Source of the DNA: Protopterus annectens
Lineage: Eukaryota > Chordata > Ceratodontiformes > Protopteridae
Assembly (NCBI RefSeq): GCF_019279795.1
Contig: NC_056738.1
Coordinates: 476,891,988 to 476,955,987, forward strand
DNA: 64,000 nucleotides
Reading direction: 5' to 3'
Shown here: positions 35,031-47,770 of the stretch, piece after piece
Position numbering within the stretch: the stretch's first letter is position 1
How the letters are laid out: every line of letters starts with the position of its first letter
Notes under the pieces: model-generated
The model's database searches: none
The model's input: only the letters and a program-made list of their open reading frames with translations
Told to the model about the DNA's origin: nothing
Translations under genes and position numbers: made by a program

Positions 35031-37890
35031 CAGCTAATCAAGAAATAGGAATGAATGACTGAGGTATTTTAAGACCTGTATAGAGGTCTACTATGTCAGG
35101 TAGGCAAGATGGCATTGTAGGAGGTGATACAGGTCTTACAAATGAAAATGACATTAGTGAACAACCTTTGCTGTTATCAGCAGAAGAAACTTTAAATTCT
35201 GCTGAAATGACCCCTTTAGGAGCTCGCCAAAGAAAAGCTTTATTAGGAAGAACGAGGGTGAAACAACACATGGAAGGCATCTGTAAGAATGAAAAAGAAG
35301 GGAAGCATGCAGACTTGAAAAGACCATTATTGGGACAATATGGTAAAATTTGCAACTTGTCTGATGGTTTCTTAACCCACAAACATACTTCAGTTATAAG
35401 TTTAGTTTTTAATTTTCTCTCTTCTAAAAGAATGAATTTGAGTGGGACTTTATTAGATTTAAATATATTTTGTTGTAAGTTGAATCTTAGTTACATTTTT
35501 TTCTGATACAGGACTTAGAACTAACAAGTTCTGTAAGCCAAGTACTTATACAATTAGGGTTTTTGAGAATTGTTGTGAGGAGGAAATTAGAAGGTTAGAA
35601 ATCAGTAAGGTTAATTCATCTTATTATAATCTTACTATGTCTCAGTGGTTGGCCTTGAAACAGCTTCAACATTTTAGTCACTTAAGGTTCATGAAGGCCG
35701 ATAAAGGAGGGGGCTTGGTGATTATGGAAGAGGCAAAGTACATTGCTGCAATGGAATACATTTACCTGTTGAGATAGCTAATGTTCAAGAAAGTTATAAG
35801 AAAGTACGGGCAAAATTTTATGAACTTCTGATGGTAATATTTCTCCAGAAATGTATGATTTTATGGTAATTGATCTCCTGATGTTAGGAACCTTATTCGG
35901 AATTCCCAGAATATATAAGGACCCTAAAAATCTACACTTTCTACCTATTGCATAATCTCCTTGCTTTGTTACGGAGGGAATTTCTCTGGTCTGGGATTAT
36001 TTTTTAAATCCCGTAGTCCAACAAATGGAATTCTTCATAAGGGACTCATGGGACTTTCTGAATAAGTTTAGAACATTTAGTCTTAATTATAATTTTGATT
36101 TTACAAAATAATTGATGGTCATGGCTGACATAAATTAGCTTTTTACTAGTATACCTCATGATAGGGTATTGATTACATTAGACAATATTTAAGTTTTTTG
36201 GCACATTTTTCTGATGGTGATGTCCATGTCTGTTGTGATCTTTTGGATCTTATGCTTTACAATAATTATTTTTTGTTTAACAGGAAAGTTTATAAGCAAT
36301 TAAAGGGGATAGCTATGAGGTCTGTAGCTGCCCATGCTTATGCTAATATTGTTCTTGGTTGGTGGGAACAAACAGTTTTTAAATCTGTTTTTTCTACATG
36401 TAAGGTAGTTTTCTATGTCAGATACATTGATGATTTATTTTTTGTCTTGGAAGGAAATGTAGATCAAGTCCAAGAATTGTTAAGCATTATTAACAACAAG
36501 TCTGAATTCTTAAAATTCACTTTAGGAGATGTTGGCATTGAAGTTAATTTTCTAGCTGTTACTATTAAGTGGGACAAATTCAATTTTAAATTTAGCAGTG
36601 AAGTTTACAGGAAAAATACCTTTGTTAATAGTTACTTAGATTATTCTAGTAATCAGAGTACATTTATGAAAAACAATTCCAAAAGGTCAATTTATACGTG
36701 CATCCAGAATGACGACCGATGACCATATGTTTGAACAGGAGATTCGGTTTATTACAGAATTGTTTTTAGAAGGGGGTTACAAACATAATTTATTGTTGAA
36801 TTTGTTAGATGATATTAGAAAACATAGAATTACAGATTTTTAACTACTATTGTCTTTTGGATTAACAAAAAAGGAAAATAAGGTCATGACCAATATGTAT
36901 GATATATCTTGTTGTCTTAACATGTCTACAGATAGAAAAAGTATTGCTTCAGTTATTAATAAGAATTGGAATATTCTCAAGGGGAATTTAGATTTAATAA
37001 GTGTTATAGGGGATAGACCTACATTTATTTATAAAACACATACAATCTGAAACCGTGCTTGCAAACAGACAATTATTGTGACATACCATTGGTTATAAGT
37101 ATGATGGACAAGGGGATGTACAAGTGTGGTTTTATACCATATGTAGGTATATTTTGGAAGGCCTTTTTGTAGAGTTTCCTCATTTGGATAGAACCATTCC
37201 TATTGGTGATGTTTATAATTGTAATACCCAAGGGATTGCTTATATAGCAGTGTGTTCATCCTGTAGGTATTTTTATGTAGGAATCTCCACCAGGTGTTTA
37301 AATAAATTAATAAAGGAACCATATTTATTCTATTAAGACCAAAAACTACAACAATGCCTTGTTTAAGCACACTCTTAAATGTTTAGATCACAAGAAATTT
37401 TTGATTTCTATTTTAGAACAAGTACCCAGGAATATTAGGGGAGGGTGTTATTGAGACATAGTAGAACAAAATTAAACCATCTGGTAGATAAAATTAGGGG
37501 TGGACAAGTCACCAGGAATGAATGACACTATTAAGTGTTTTTTTAAAAAAACAGAAGGTTAAAAATTCATTAGGTGTTAGTTTGAAATGACTATTTTAGA
37601 ACAGTTTTTTTACTGGATGTTCAATATTTGTAACATTTATTGTTTTCTATTTCCATTCAATATTGTTATTTGATTTATTTATTAATTGATTGTTCAATTA
37701 GGTTTAAATAGGGATAATTTGAAGTGTAATTGATTGCTTCCTTGTATAAATAGGTTTATTTGATTAATGAATTTTATTCTGAAAAATTCTCTTTGAGGAC
37801 AAAAGTGACAATAAAGATGTCTGTTCACTAAAGTTGTGTTTTTTCTACTCCCGGTCATCCAAGCTCTACCTGTCCAGTGGAGTTTTATTA
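34349..37890 (+). mobile_element. Penelope-like element 3 (PLE-3), main body
   Basis: In order it has an upstream coiled-coil ORF remnant (about 34290-35030), the RT N-terminal region (about 35090-35500), the RT palm (36198-36722), a GIY-YIG remnant (about 37160-37330) and a 3' tail. The tail ends in a weak CTGAAAA...GGACAAAAGTG motif at 37779-37808 and the inverted terminal piece 37816-37886. It is heavily decayed, with many breaks, and is clearly older than PLE-4, which lies within it. Confidence 0.85.
35093..37330 (+). pseudogene. PLE-3 reverse transcriptase / GIY-YIG remnant
   Basis: The N-terminal ICNLSDGFLTHKHTSVISL near 35350 is the PLE start region. FGIPRIYKDPK near 35895 corresponds to the LPKIHK block. 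The palm at 36198-36722 has VYKQLKGIAM, the catalytic box YIDD near 36425 and VNFLAVTIKW. A GIY-YIG trace with GIAYIAVCSSC and FYVGIS lies near 37231-37290. The palm stretch is open for 174 codons, but the rest is broken repeatedly. Enzyme function is lost. Confidence 0.8.
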
Positions 37891-38269
37891 GTTTGTGCAT
37901 TGCTTTGCTGCTCCATCCTGTGGGGAGTAGAGAAAGAAAAGCATGTGAAATATATAACAATGCATTGGAAAATTTAGAACATAATGATAGAAAGTACTTT
38001 GACAAAGAAAAATAATTATAATTTACCCCAGGACTGCCCCCATGTACTTCCAATAGACAGAGGCAGCTCCTAAATGCTTTAACACATGCATGGGTCTCTT
38101 CAAGTTATCTATGATATGATCCCAGTTATTCCCATCATGGGTGATATAAACCAGCCACAGGATGGGTAGGGTTAATCCATTGCAATGGATTTTAGTAAGA
38201 ATATTAAGTAAAATCAGATGGTTGTTATGAAAAAAGGAGTGGGGGTCAAAATGAAATATGTTATTTCAA
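37891..38269. other. No feature recognised
   Basis: AT-rich sequence between the end of PLE-3 and a SINE body fragment. Nothing supported. Confidence 0.5.
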
Positions 38270-38345
38270 GCACTAAAAGGGAAATTAGCTAGGTTTAAAA
38301 TGGCCTGCAAGGACAGCTAGCCTAATACTTACCTATGAAATTATA
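38270..38345 (+). mobile_element. SINE body fragment, copy C
   Basis: It contains AATGGCCTGCAAGGACAGC and TAGCCTAATACTTACCTATGA, matching the body of SINE copy A. The tRNA-like head is missing, so the copy is truncated. Confidence 0.6.
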
Positions 38346-39070
38346 ATGGACCTAATTATATTGGTAATCAAGTAAGAAAAATGTAGAGAACAGAGTAAAG
38401 GAAATACAATCAAAGTTGAAAGGATATAAATATTTTTCTCTGAATGCAAGCAATATTAAAAAAATAAGGTGAAAAGATAAATAGCATATCAGTATTGTCA
38501 ATGTATAGGCACAGATTTAATATGCTTGCAAAACTGCTGAAACCTGCAAAGAGAGAATAAATGAGGGAATTATGAAGAAGCAGAGTTTTGGGAATGATAA
38601 CTGTTAATAGATATCTATCACAATAAAAAGTGAGAATATAAAGGTATTTGTTATAGTCACGGGCATTTCAGGAATTATGCTGATATGTGATATTTAAAAA
38701 ACAGGATAGAAAACTATTTATAGTTATACGGGATAGGGTGAAACAGGGTAAAATTAACTAATGAAAAAGTTTGTGATGATTAATATCAACATTGCAGTTA
38801 GAGATTTTTAATTGTAACTTACAAAAAGGGAAAATAAAAGCCATTAAAGTATATAGAGGTGAAGTTCAGTAGGTGATATGGATGATATGATATGGTTAAA
38901 GAGATTGTAAGAGTTTGAAAATGCTGATAACTTATGTTGCTAAGACATACAAAATAAGAAGATGATGGTACAAATATAAAACTTGGTCAGAAAGATGTGT
39001 GTTATAAGGAAAAATATAAAATATTGTATTTTATGGTAAATGTAGATTTAAGATAAGGGAAGACTAAACC
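38346..39070 (+). mobile_element. L1/Tx1-like LINE, second copy, endonuclease region
   Basis: Diverged similarity to 24867-25330 in order: GGGAATGA near 38604, then a frame reading ININIAVRDF and NCNLQKGK near 38780-38840, which parallels the GDLNCDF box of the first copy. Many stops. Very old. Confidence 0.45.
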
Positions 39071-39079
39071 ATATATTCT

Positions 39080-39640
39080 ATGGTGGATATGAGATTAATT
39101 ATTTTTTTTTTATAAAGGACATAGCTTCTTCTAAGGTATTGAAAGTTCTTGGTTCATTCTGATTATGCATTATTATTCTTGCAGGATAAATAGTCTGTTC
39201 TTTTATATGGTCAACACTTTTTTTTTACTTTTCAATTATTTAGCAGAATAGTCATTATCAAATCTAATGACAAGCTGATCAAATGTTAATAGCGTTGTTG
39301 CCTTGGCAGTTTTTAAAGATAATTTACCAAGAAATGATAGAAATTGTATTACAATAGATCTTGGAGTGGAGAGAGATGGTTTATCTATGATGTGCCCTCT
39401 CAATGCCATAGGAGAGACCTTCCTTTAAATTTAAAAACTTAGTGATTCATGAAGATAAAAAGGCTATCATGTCTCCACATTATCTTTTCTCCGGAAGACC
39501 AAATATTCTAATCTTGCATCTTTTTCTCTCTATTCTCCAATTCATCCAATTTATTTTGAAGCCAAATATTTTGTTAAGCAGAAACTCTGCTTGTAGTTGT
39601 TCTTCCTAAAGCCTGCAATCGTTATCAGTTAGTGGAGTTT
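39080..39640 (-). mobile_element. L1-like ORF1 remnant (RNA-binding C-terminal half)
   Basis: On the minus strand, broken frames read LQNKLDELENREKK (end of the coiled coil), IRIFG-like and IERAHH-like blocks, IVIQFLSFLDKLSLK and RFDNDYSAK. This is the block order of the L1 ORF1 RRM and C-terminal domains. It is opposite in strand to the surrounding L1-like ORF2 traces, so it is a separate or rearranged copy. Confidence 0.55.
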
Positions 39641-39824
39641 CTATGTCAAATGTTGTTGATTGTCATTTTAGTTTTCTTTAATTTAACACAGTATACCACC
39701 ACGACCATTGATTCGACATTTCCAGATTCAGTTATGTGGTCTTTTGAACAACTAGGCCTTCACTATTTTAGTCTCGAGATACTGAAATTTGAGATGTCAG
39801 TATTTCAATATAGTGAAGTGAACC

Positions 39825-39827
<3 letters not shown>

Positions 39828-39870
<43 letters not shown>
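39828..39870. repeat. (TA)n microsatellite
   Basis: About 42 bp of pure TA. Confidence 0.95.
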
Positions 39871-39871
<1 letters not shown>

Positions 39872-39999
39872 TCTGCTCTGAAGTTTAGAAGGGAGAAAGA
39901 GATGAGGTTAAGTATTGGAAACTTGTTAAGAAAATATGGATGAGAGTTAAAGAATACCTGGGAAGTATCTCAGAAAAAGATCACAATAAGTGGCTGGGA

Positions 40000-40980
40000 G
40001 TAACGTGAAGGAATGCACTGAATAAAAGGGGCAATGTTAAAGATATGTTAATCTGATGAAGGATGTGAAAAATAGTATTGTAAGAGAGGAAGATAGTAAG
40101 GTAGTGGTGTGTGAAGTCACCAAAGCACATGACAATAAGGAATATGATGGTATGAAGAAAATATTGACATGCTATGAGTTAAGTGAAATTATAATGAATG
40201 TGTTGACACTGGTTTGTAAAAATACATGAAAAGTGGTAATAATAAAGGGATAAAGCTGAAGTGTCCAGTGAGTGAAATTATGTTTAACAGGTTCTGAAAG
40301 GAGTAAAACAGGGACATCCAATGAGTGGAATTCCATTTACATTAGTATTGTTTTAACTGTGAATTTTCAGAGTTTTACAATACACAGAAGAGGAAATAGG
40401 GGAAGTTACAGTAGCATTATTAATGTCATAAACAGATGACCTTATATCAGAAAATAAGTTATAAATGAAGGAGGTATTTGTAATGGTGGAAGAACAGAGA
40501 GAGAATGGTTAGGGTTAAAGCTGAAAAAAGAAGAACAGTGAATGTTTCACAGATGGTTAAAATAGAAGGGGTATATTTCTAAATGTAGGAAGTAATTATT
40601 TTAGGAGAGACTTTTGGGTACCAAGAAGCTTTTCATAGCCAATAAGTAGAAGTGACAGTAGACATAAAGAGCTTGAAAATTAGGTGGAGATCTTTTCAAA
40701 TGTTATATTAAAAAAAGTGTATTTAAAACATTCATATGTGTTGAGGAAATTATGATATGTAGTGGTGATGTGTGCATTTCTATAAGGAGTAAGAAAGAGT
40801 TACTAGAAAGTGTGTTTAACAATATCTGGAAGAAAGAACAAACCCCATAAAGTGGGAAATTTTTATTGTGAAAAGGGTGACAAGGGTGGGTCTCATAAAT
40901 CCAGTGGCATACTCATAGTTGCAATAATTTTGAGTTATAGATATGATAAATAACGTGGAGAAGGATATATTTGTTATTAC
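40000..40980 (+). mobile_element. L1/Tx1-like LINE, reverse-transcriptase region, decayed
   Basis: A degenerate frame has LKGVKQGHPMSGIPFTLVL near 40295 (RT motif B), TDDLISEN near 40435 (motif C, FADDxxL-like) and NNIWKKEQTP near 40825, with a GDKGG trace near 40880 as in the L1 C-terminal GGLGLP block. Stops are frequent. CR1 copy 2 follows directly and probably inserted here. Confidence 0.55.
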
Positions 40981-41040
40981 AGCAAAACCTGGTCCATCTA
41001 GCCCACTTCACACTAGTTACTACAGTATATACCTGCCATA

Positions 41041-41690
41041 ATGGACAGACAGTTTCCCACCATTTCTCCAGCCAGCCTGATTGACATGGTCATCCTGGGG
41101 CAATGTAGCAATTGTCTCATGTATACTGACAACCAGTTACTCCTAAAACATCAAATACAACATAAGAGATGTAGCTATACTATGAATTTGGAATCAGTTC
41201 TCTCACATAACAACAAACCAGATATCGGACTGTTAGCACACACACTTCACCTCTTGCACATAACAAGATCACAACACATAAACTCAGATATGCAGAGGTT
41301 CTCAGTAGAAGCGTACGTAAAGATCAGAGACTTCCCAAGTGCAAACCAACTGCACACACTGCAGACCCAACAGAATCTACTACAGATAAAAATATACACA
41401 GCAGTGTCTCAGCCAACAAGCCCCTAAGCAAAACATCTCAACACCAAATGTCTTGGTCATAGGTGACTCCATAGTGAGACACACAGATGTCCCCCTCACC
41501 AGACTGGACAAGGACAAGGTCACGGTCAGTTGCCTTTCAGGTGCCAGGATCCATTAGTTCACACAAACACTCAAGTCTCTCAATAACAGGGACTGTTATG
41601 GCTCCATCATAGTCCATGTTGGAGTGAATGACTTGAGATGTACCTCACTAGGCTATATGACAAGAGCCATGACTGAGCTCTCCGATTGTA
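41041..41690 (+). pseudogene. CR1 copy 2 ORF1 remnant
   Basis: The start MDRQFPTISPASLI is followed by QCSNCLMYTDNQLLL, parallel to copy 1. The esterase block VLVIGDSIVRHTDVPL lies near 41452 in another frame and HVGVNDLRCTSLGYM near 41620. Broken by several stops and frame changes. The last esterase block (DGLHLS in copy 1) is lost in the deletion. Confidence 0.8.
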
Positions 41691-42624
41691 CCACAAGGAT
41701 CTGTGCTGGGCCCCCCACTGTTTGGAATATTTCTCAGAAGTCCAGGAGAAAATATATAGCCTGTGGCTTACCAAGTTCACCGACGACTGCAAACTGGGTG
41801 CAGTCATTGGATCCCCGAATTATACTGACATGCTGAAAAAGGGCTTACACAAAAAATGATTGGTGCCAAAGCCACAAACTTAAACTAGATGCAAAATTAT
41901 CATCCCTTTCAGCAAAGGAGAAGTCCCGTCAAATTGCAATATTAACAGTATCCCCCTTAACTCAAACCCTGTGATGAGAAATTTTGGAGCACAGGTTGAT
42001 AGCAACCTTAACTTCTATCCATTTGTGACTACAGTGATAAGGAAGGCCTTCTATGTTGCACATCTCATAAGTAAGGGCATAGCATCCAGAGCTAAATATA
42101 TTATAACTCCTCTATACTCATCCCTCATCAGAACACTAATAGAATACAATGCTCTCTTCTGTATGTACTTCACCAGACAACTACAGCAGCTGGAGAGAAC
42201 TCAGAGGTTTCTTACCAAGAAAATTCAGGGCCTTTAACACATGACCTACATGGACAGACTGAAGACCCTGTCACTGTACTCTGTATATTATAGGCTGCTG
42301 AGAGGAAACTTGTGCCTGGCCTACAGAGCAGTCTCGGACCCTGTCCTAATGGAAATGCTGCACATCTGCAAGTCAAATGGGACAAGATTCACTCACTCTA
42401 GGGATCTTAACCTGGCCTGCAACATTAACAGGACATGCTGGAGAGCTGGATATGTCTCCCAGAGATTGCCACTCCTCTGGAACAAACTCTCAATTCACAT
42501 AAAACAGAGCTCCTTAATGACCCTAATTAAGCATAAGTTAGACAACTGGATGGGAGACTGTAAATTTACTATGGGGGTGTCACCTATGTCCCTCTTGGAT
42601 AAGGGCAGTCAATGCCGATCATAG
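41685..42624 (+). pseudogene. CR1 copy 2 ORF2 C-terminal half
   Basis: It begins at VPQGSVLGPPLFGIF (RT motif B) near 41682 and has FTDDCKLG (motif C, same Thr variant as copy 1) near 41775, then NFGAQVDSNLNF near 41980 and LPLLWNKLSIHIKQS near 42468. It ends at 42624 with a stop. The last 128 codons form one open frame from 42241. Frame changes lie near 41700 and 41870, and a stop near 42236. It lacks motif A and the endonuclease. Confidence 0.85.
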
Positions 42625-42745
42625 ACAGACTTGCACTGCAAATATAGACCATACAACTTGGTCACTAAGGGAACAAGGGTTTTATATGGCTAGGCATATA
42701 AAGGGCCTAGGGCCAATAGCCTTGAAACCTCCTATGAACCTATGA

Positions 42746-43934
42746 GACTATAGCTGAGAAGGGGTGGAAAAGTATAAAGATATTTGGACAGAAATTAAAA
42801 TTAGGAAAAGAAAGTATAGTATAAGCAAACTGAAGAATATATCAATAAAATTAGAAAGAGGAAAATTGAGATATGGGTAGGAAATAATAAAAGGGAAATC
42901 GGGTGTAAAAATCATATAAAATGAGTATGTGAACCCATATAAAAGATTATGTGAACCCATATGAAGGATTGATTTGAGATGGAAAGAAAAAAAGTCACTT
43001 TTCATATTGAAAGGATAGGTCAAATGAAAACATTTGGATGTATTTTGGAAGCATGGAGATTATTTTGGAATGAGTTGTCTGTTAAATGGCAAATAAAGTA
43101 TGAACAGCAAGGACACCAGGGAAAGATGATGTAATATATGTAAAGTATAAAGAATGGATGGCCTGAGTGCAAATTGGCTGAGCTTTAAAAAAACTGTTGT
43201 TTTATATAAACGTCACAGATAATTTCCTTTGAATATGAAAAGTTCTGGGTTACAGAAAAAAAATAAATTTTGCAGACCTTTTGGAAAGAATTTTGGGAGG
43301 TGCTGGGGACTTGTGTTTTTAAGGGAAAATGTATCTGAATCCCATTAAACAATGTGACTTATTTTACTCTTGTTTTGTTCTGCAGGCCCAAAATGCTGAC
43401 TACCAATAGACATAAAGATTTACAGTTGGTATTTAAAAGTAGCTTCCCCCTCTGCCATTACCATAAGCAAGATTTCTTTGAAATTAAAATCAGTTGCATT
43501 GTACAAATAAATTAGGGTGGAAATTTGGAGTGTGCCTATTTACATTTGCTTTTTGACTGTATTTTGGCCTGTTTGCCTGAGATCATGTATAAGTGACTAA
43601 CATAAACTTCAAAATTTAAATACAACACAACCCCAAAGTCTGGTACTTTGTACTCCATAGATCAAAAACAGTAAACAACTGAACTTTCTCCAACCAACTT
43701 GTACCCATAGTCCTTATGCAGAAACTAAATTACTTAATGCTCACAGACAATTTCCTTAAAATTTAAGAAATTGTTCAAAACGTAGATATTTTTGTAAGCC
43801 ATATGCAAAGTTCTCTGTGCACAAAGAGGTCAGTGAGTAACCATTTGCTTCCAGCCAGACTAACACTGAGGTACTAACTTACTCATCCCTTCTAAGTCAT
43901 CCATTTCTGAAGGATATACAGCATGTTACACTAT

Positions 43935-43983
<49 letters not shown>

Positions 43984-45589
43984 GCGCACACGCACGCACG
44001 CACGCACACACACACGCACGCACGCACGCACATACACACTCAATACACATACAAACACACTCTCTATACATCTAAATGAGGAAGCATTTTTAATAAATCA
44101 TCTGTTAAAATCTGTCTAAATCCAAAACAGAGCATCCTGGGAAAGACATAGTAGTTAATGACTTCATGATTAGACTTTACAGGTTTAGAAAATTAGCTAG
44201 AAAGAGCAATACAGTATCTTGCCTCCCTGGAACTATAATTAGGGATTTTGCTAGGGTCTTTGAGCATATTTAGGGTTCTTATAAGGATTATGTTACTGCA
44301 TTTAAGCATTCTGAAACTAGAGACATTGGATGCTTCTCACTCTTGCTTTGCTGTTGAAGGATGTGACTGTCATTGTGAATGACCTTACCCAGACTGTAAA
44401 TCCTTGCAGTTTGTGATGTCTCCCCGTCAGTAAGGATGTAATTTTAAATATGTGGAAAAATGTCAGATCTGATCATGGTGCACAGCCATGGAGCCATTCA
44501 GTGCATTTCAGCTTGGGAGGAAATGTGTAGGCCACAGACCCACTTTCCAAGGGATTGCTTACACCTCTTCTCAAAGGGGTTAGGATACCAAATATACTTT
44601 TTATTTCACAATTCTTACTTTAGGTAAGGTCAAATTAATGAATATTCCAAGCGAAGTTCCACAGAATATGCTTAGATCAGTGTCTGAAGCCTAAATAAAA
44701 AGGCTAATCTGACTAGAAGCTTACCTTTTCTTGAAAGAAACTGAAGCATGTATAAGGTGGTGATGCATGCATTTTCATATGTCAATCTTTCCCAAGCAGA
44801 GTTATAGAAAGAAATTGTGGACATGAAGTGCACCATCCTCTTAAGTATGCATGTACACACAGACTTCCACATGTTGTACACCTTACTGACCTGCTGTATC
44901 CTGTGGAGATCATAGTGCCCTAATATGCAGCGATCTGTATATGTTGTTACACAACTTGTATATGCTGTATGCCTTCAGTTTCTCTAGGCTCTATTCTGCT
45001 CTTCCTCAGTGAAATGCAAGTCACCACTTTTTCTAGCCCACTGTTCCATAGACAGGACTGAACAAGGCTCCCACCTAATGCTCTATGCACCTTTATGTTC
45101 TACTTGTGGTGCAGTGAGAAAGGTACACTTCACAAGTCATTGTGTTTGTGAATCATAAGATCACAGCATCTGCAGCTGATGTTCCATCCAGACTGCCTCT
45201 GTTGCATTCTGTTCCAAACACAATGATTATAATGAGAAAGATGGAAGCAATTTCTTTATGATCTCAGTTTATTTCAATGACCATCGCTGATTTCTTACCT
45301 AAAAATAATGGGGCTGAAGAATGTTCACTAGGGATTACTAGGAACCACTATGAGTCACTACATGTAAATTTGCAATTAAAACATATTCATCTGTGGCTTC
45401 TTAGGTTAAAACTGAAAAAAAGTTACAGCTCTAGTTGGGAGATTCCATTTTTTTTCTTTCTTTTATTTATTTATTTTTTTTACTGAAGTGAGTGAATTAG
45501 AATGACCCAATGAGGAGCTAATGTGCTTGTACCAAACATTTGTTTTTCAGGAAAGTATAATTACTAATATGTGATGCATTCACATACTT
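42746..45589. other. AT-rich sequence, no gene recognised
   Basis: The first about 400 bp (to 43150) resemble decayed L1-like sequence in texture and may continue the copy interrupted by CR1 copy 2. From 43150 to 45589 I see nothing beyond the CA/CG microsatellite. This could be host intergenic or intronic DNA. Confidence 0.4.
43938..44036. repeat. (CA)n with CG-containing variants
   Basis: About 45 bp of CA followed by CGCG, CGCA and CACG variants: a compound microsatellite that keeps many CpG sites. Confidence 0.95.
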
Positions 45590-46735
45590 GCTCATCATCA
45601 TCTTCTTTTGGCTTTTCCCATTAGGGGTCACCACAGCAGATCACCTGTTTCCATTTCTTCCTGTCCTCTGCATCTTGCTCTTTCACACCAACCACCTGCA
45701 TGTCCTCTCTCACCACATCCATAAACCTTATCTTAGGCTTTCCTCTTTTCCTGTTACCTGGTAGCTTCATCCTTAGCATCTTTCTCCCAATATAATCAGC
45801 ATCCCTCTTCGGCACATGTCCAAACCAATGTAATCGTGCCTCTCTGGCTTTATCTCCAAACCTTCCAACCTGGGCTGACCCTCTAATATACTTATTCCTA
45901 ATCCTGTCCACCCTCGTCATACCCAGTGAAAATCTTAACATCTTTAAGTCTACCACATCCAGCTCAAACTCCTGCCTTTTTGTCAATGCCACTGTCTCCA
46001 ACCCATATAACATAGCTGGTCTCACTACCCTCTTATAGACCTTCCCTTTCACTCTTACTGGTACTCATCTGTCACAGATCACTCCCGACACTCTTCTCCA
46101 CCCACTCCATCCTGCCTGTACTCTCTTCTTCACCTCTTTTCCACACTCACCGTTGCTCTGAACTATTGACCCAAGTATTTAAACTCATCCACCTTTGCCA
46201 CCTCTACTCCTTGCATCCTCACCATTCCTCTATCCTCCCTCTCATTCACACACATATATTCTGTCTTAGTCCTGCTGATCTTCATTCCTCTTCTTTCTAG
46301 AGCATATCTCCATTTCTCCAGGGTCTCCTCCACCTGTTCCCTATTCTCACTACAGATCACAATGTCATCTGCAAACATCATAGTCCACGGGGACTCCTGT
46401 CTGATCTCGTCTGTCAACCTGTCCATCACCATTGCAAATAAGAAAGGGCTCAGTGCTGATCCTTGAAGTAACCCCACCCCCACCTTAAATGTATCCGTTA
46501 CTCCCACCGCAGACCTCACCGCTGTCACACTACCCTCGTACATATCCTGTACCACTCTTACATACTTCCCTGACACTCCTGACTTCCTCATACAATACCA
46601 CAACTCCTCTCTAGGCACCCTGTCATATGCTTTCTCTAAGTCTACAAAAACACAATGCAACTCCTTCTGACATTCTCTGTACTTCTCCATCAACACTCTC
46701 AGAGCAAAGATCGCATCTGTAGTGCTCTTGATGAT
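45590..46735 (-). mobile_element. RTE-clade LINE, 5'-truncated
   Basis: The C-terminal 380 or so codons of an RTE ORF with the short 3' end typical of the clade: GGGTCACCACAGCAGATCAC near 45625 on the plus strand, and a terminal ATC-repeat tail at about 45593-45602. The 5' cut is near 46735, inside the RT fingers. Few disabling changes, so relatively recent. Confidence 0.9.
45621..46735 (-). pseudogene. RTE reverse transcriptase, C-terminal part
   Basis: STTDAIFALRVLMEKYRE begins the recognisable protein. VFVDLEKAYDRVPREELW holds motif A, LLQGSALSPFLFAMVMDRLT motif B and MMFADDIVIC motif C, so the catalytic Asp residues are intact. KISRTKTEYMCVNERE and VDEFKYLG follow. A one-base frame change near 46170 and one in-frame stop near 46065 (TGA where CGA is expected, a CpG decay) separate this from the tail, RPAMLYGLETVALTKRQE through WFGHV to KWKQVICCGDP at the stop. 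In a live element this protein copies RNA at nicked DNA. Confidence 0.92.
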
Positions 46736-47770
46736 TTGGTATATAATATAGATTAAGAGTCCACAAATGATGAACGCAGGGTTATTTAATGTAAGCATAA
46801 AGATAACTTACTCTACTTATGGATATCTCTGCATGCCTGTTTGTCAGACTTGCTGTTCGTCTGTGTCACATGCTGAACAAGGATATCAGCCAATGTCCTT
46901 TGTAACATAAATGAGGTAAAACAAGAACATAGCACCATTCATTTTTCCCCTGTCATAGTATACAAATTCCAGATTCCTTCAAAAAAACACATACATAATT
47001 TATTCGCAAAAGTGTCTATTTTTTGGGTGTGGCTGCTTTAATCAGTATAGGGTAGATAGGAAGTTAGAAGGGTGGCTATTTACAAACAAATATGGTGCCA
47101 AGCATAAGCAGGAAGTGCTGGAGATCCCTTGTAATTAAATAGTTGAAGTGATAACAGACAATGAGAAAGCAAATAAATATGATTTTCTTATGGCAGATTT
47201 GTACATCTCCAAGCACTAGCTCTGCTGATTTGCTCACACTTCTGTATGCATGAGCATGAAGAGATTGCAGACAAAGCTATTACCACTGCACAATGCGATA
47301 TAGCATTCTGGAACAGAATTCAATGATCAGACCTTTTTAATGACATTCATTGTCATTGTCTATTTCAGAATTTATTTTACTTCGCACATAAGGGGATCCA
47401 AAGAAGCACACAGCCTGGCAGTTCTTGAACATTACACATATAATAGCACATTAAATGCTAAACCACTTGTCTCTGTTCAGTGTACCTACAGACACATACT
47501 GCATGGGATTTAGTCAAGTGTTCCAAGTATGGTTGTGTCACATGTAAACCAAGAGCCATTTATTTTCAAGTACTTGCCTATACATCACTAAGATATGAAA
47601 GTGGGCACTGTATTTTATAACTTTTCCTAAAAAGAGTTGGGTTATCCTCATAATGTCGTAGACAGAATTCATTTTTATTTATTTCTTCAGAAGTCATGTT
47701 AAAAAAACTACTTCAAGTCTGTAAGAAAGCTGTTTAAAAAATAGGTGCTCATTGTGACCTCACTGACAGG
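46736..47770. other. No feature recognised
   Basis: AT-rich unique-looking sequence between the two RTE copies. Confidence 0.5.

Larger units (their letters stand above)
40981..42745 (+). mobile_element. CR1 LINE copy 2, internally deleted
   Basis: The same CR1 family as the copy at 28045-31990. It keeps ORF1 from the start through the middle of the esterase, then jumps at about 41685 straight to RT motif B of ORF2, losing the endonuclease and half of the RT (roughly 2 kb). It ends with CCTATGAACCTATGA near 42730, the family's 3' repeat. More diverged than copy 1. Confidence 0.88.

Noticed and set aside
44672-45486. Possible host exons in the AT-rich region
   Set aside because: Short frames without motif, and I could not pair splice sites into a gene.
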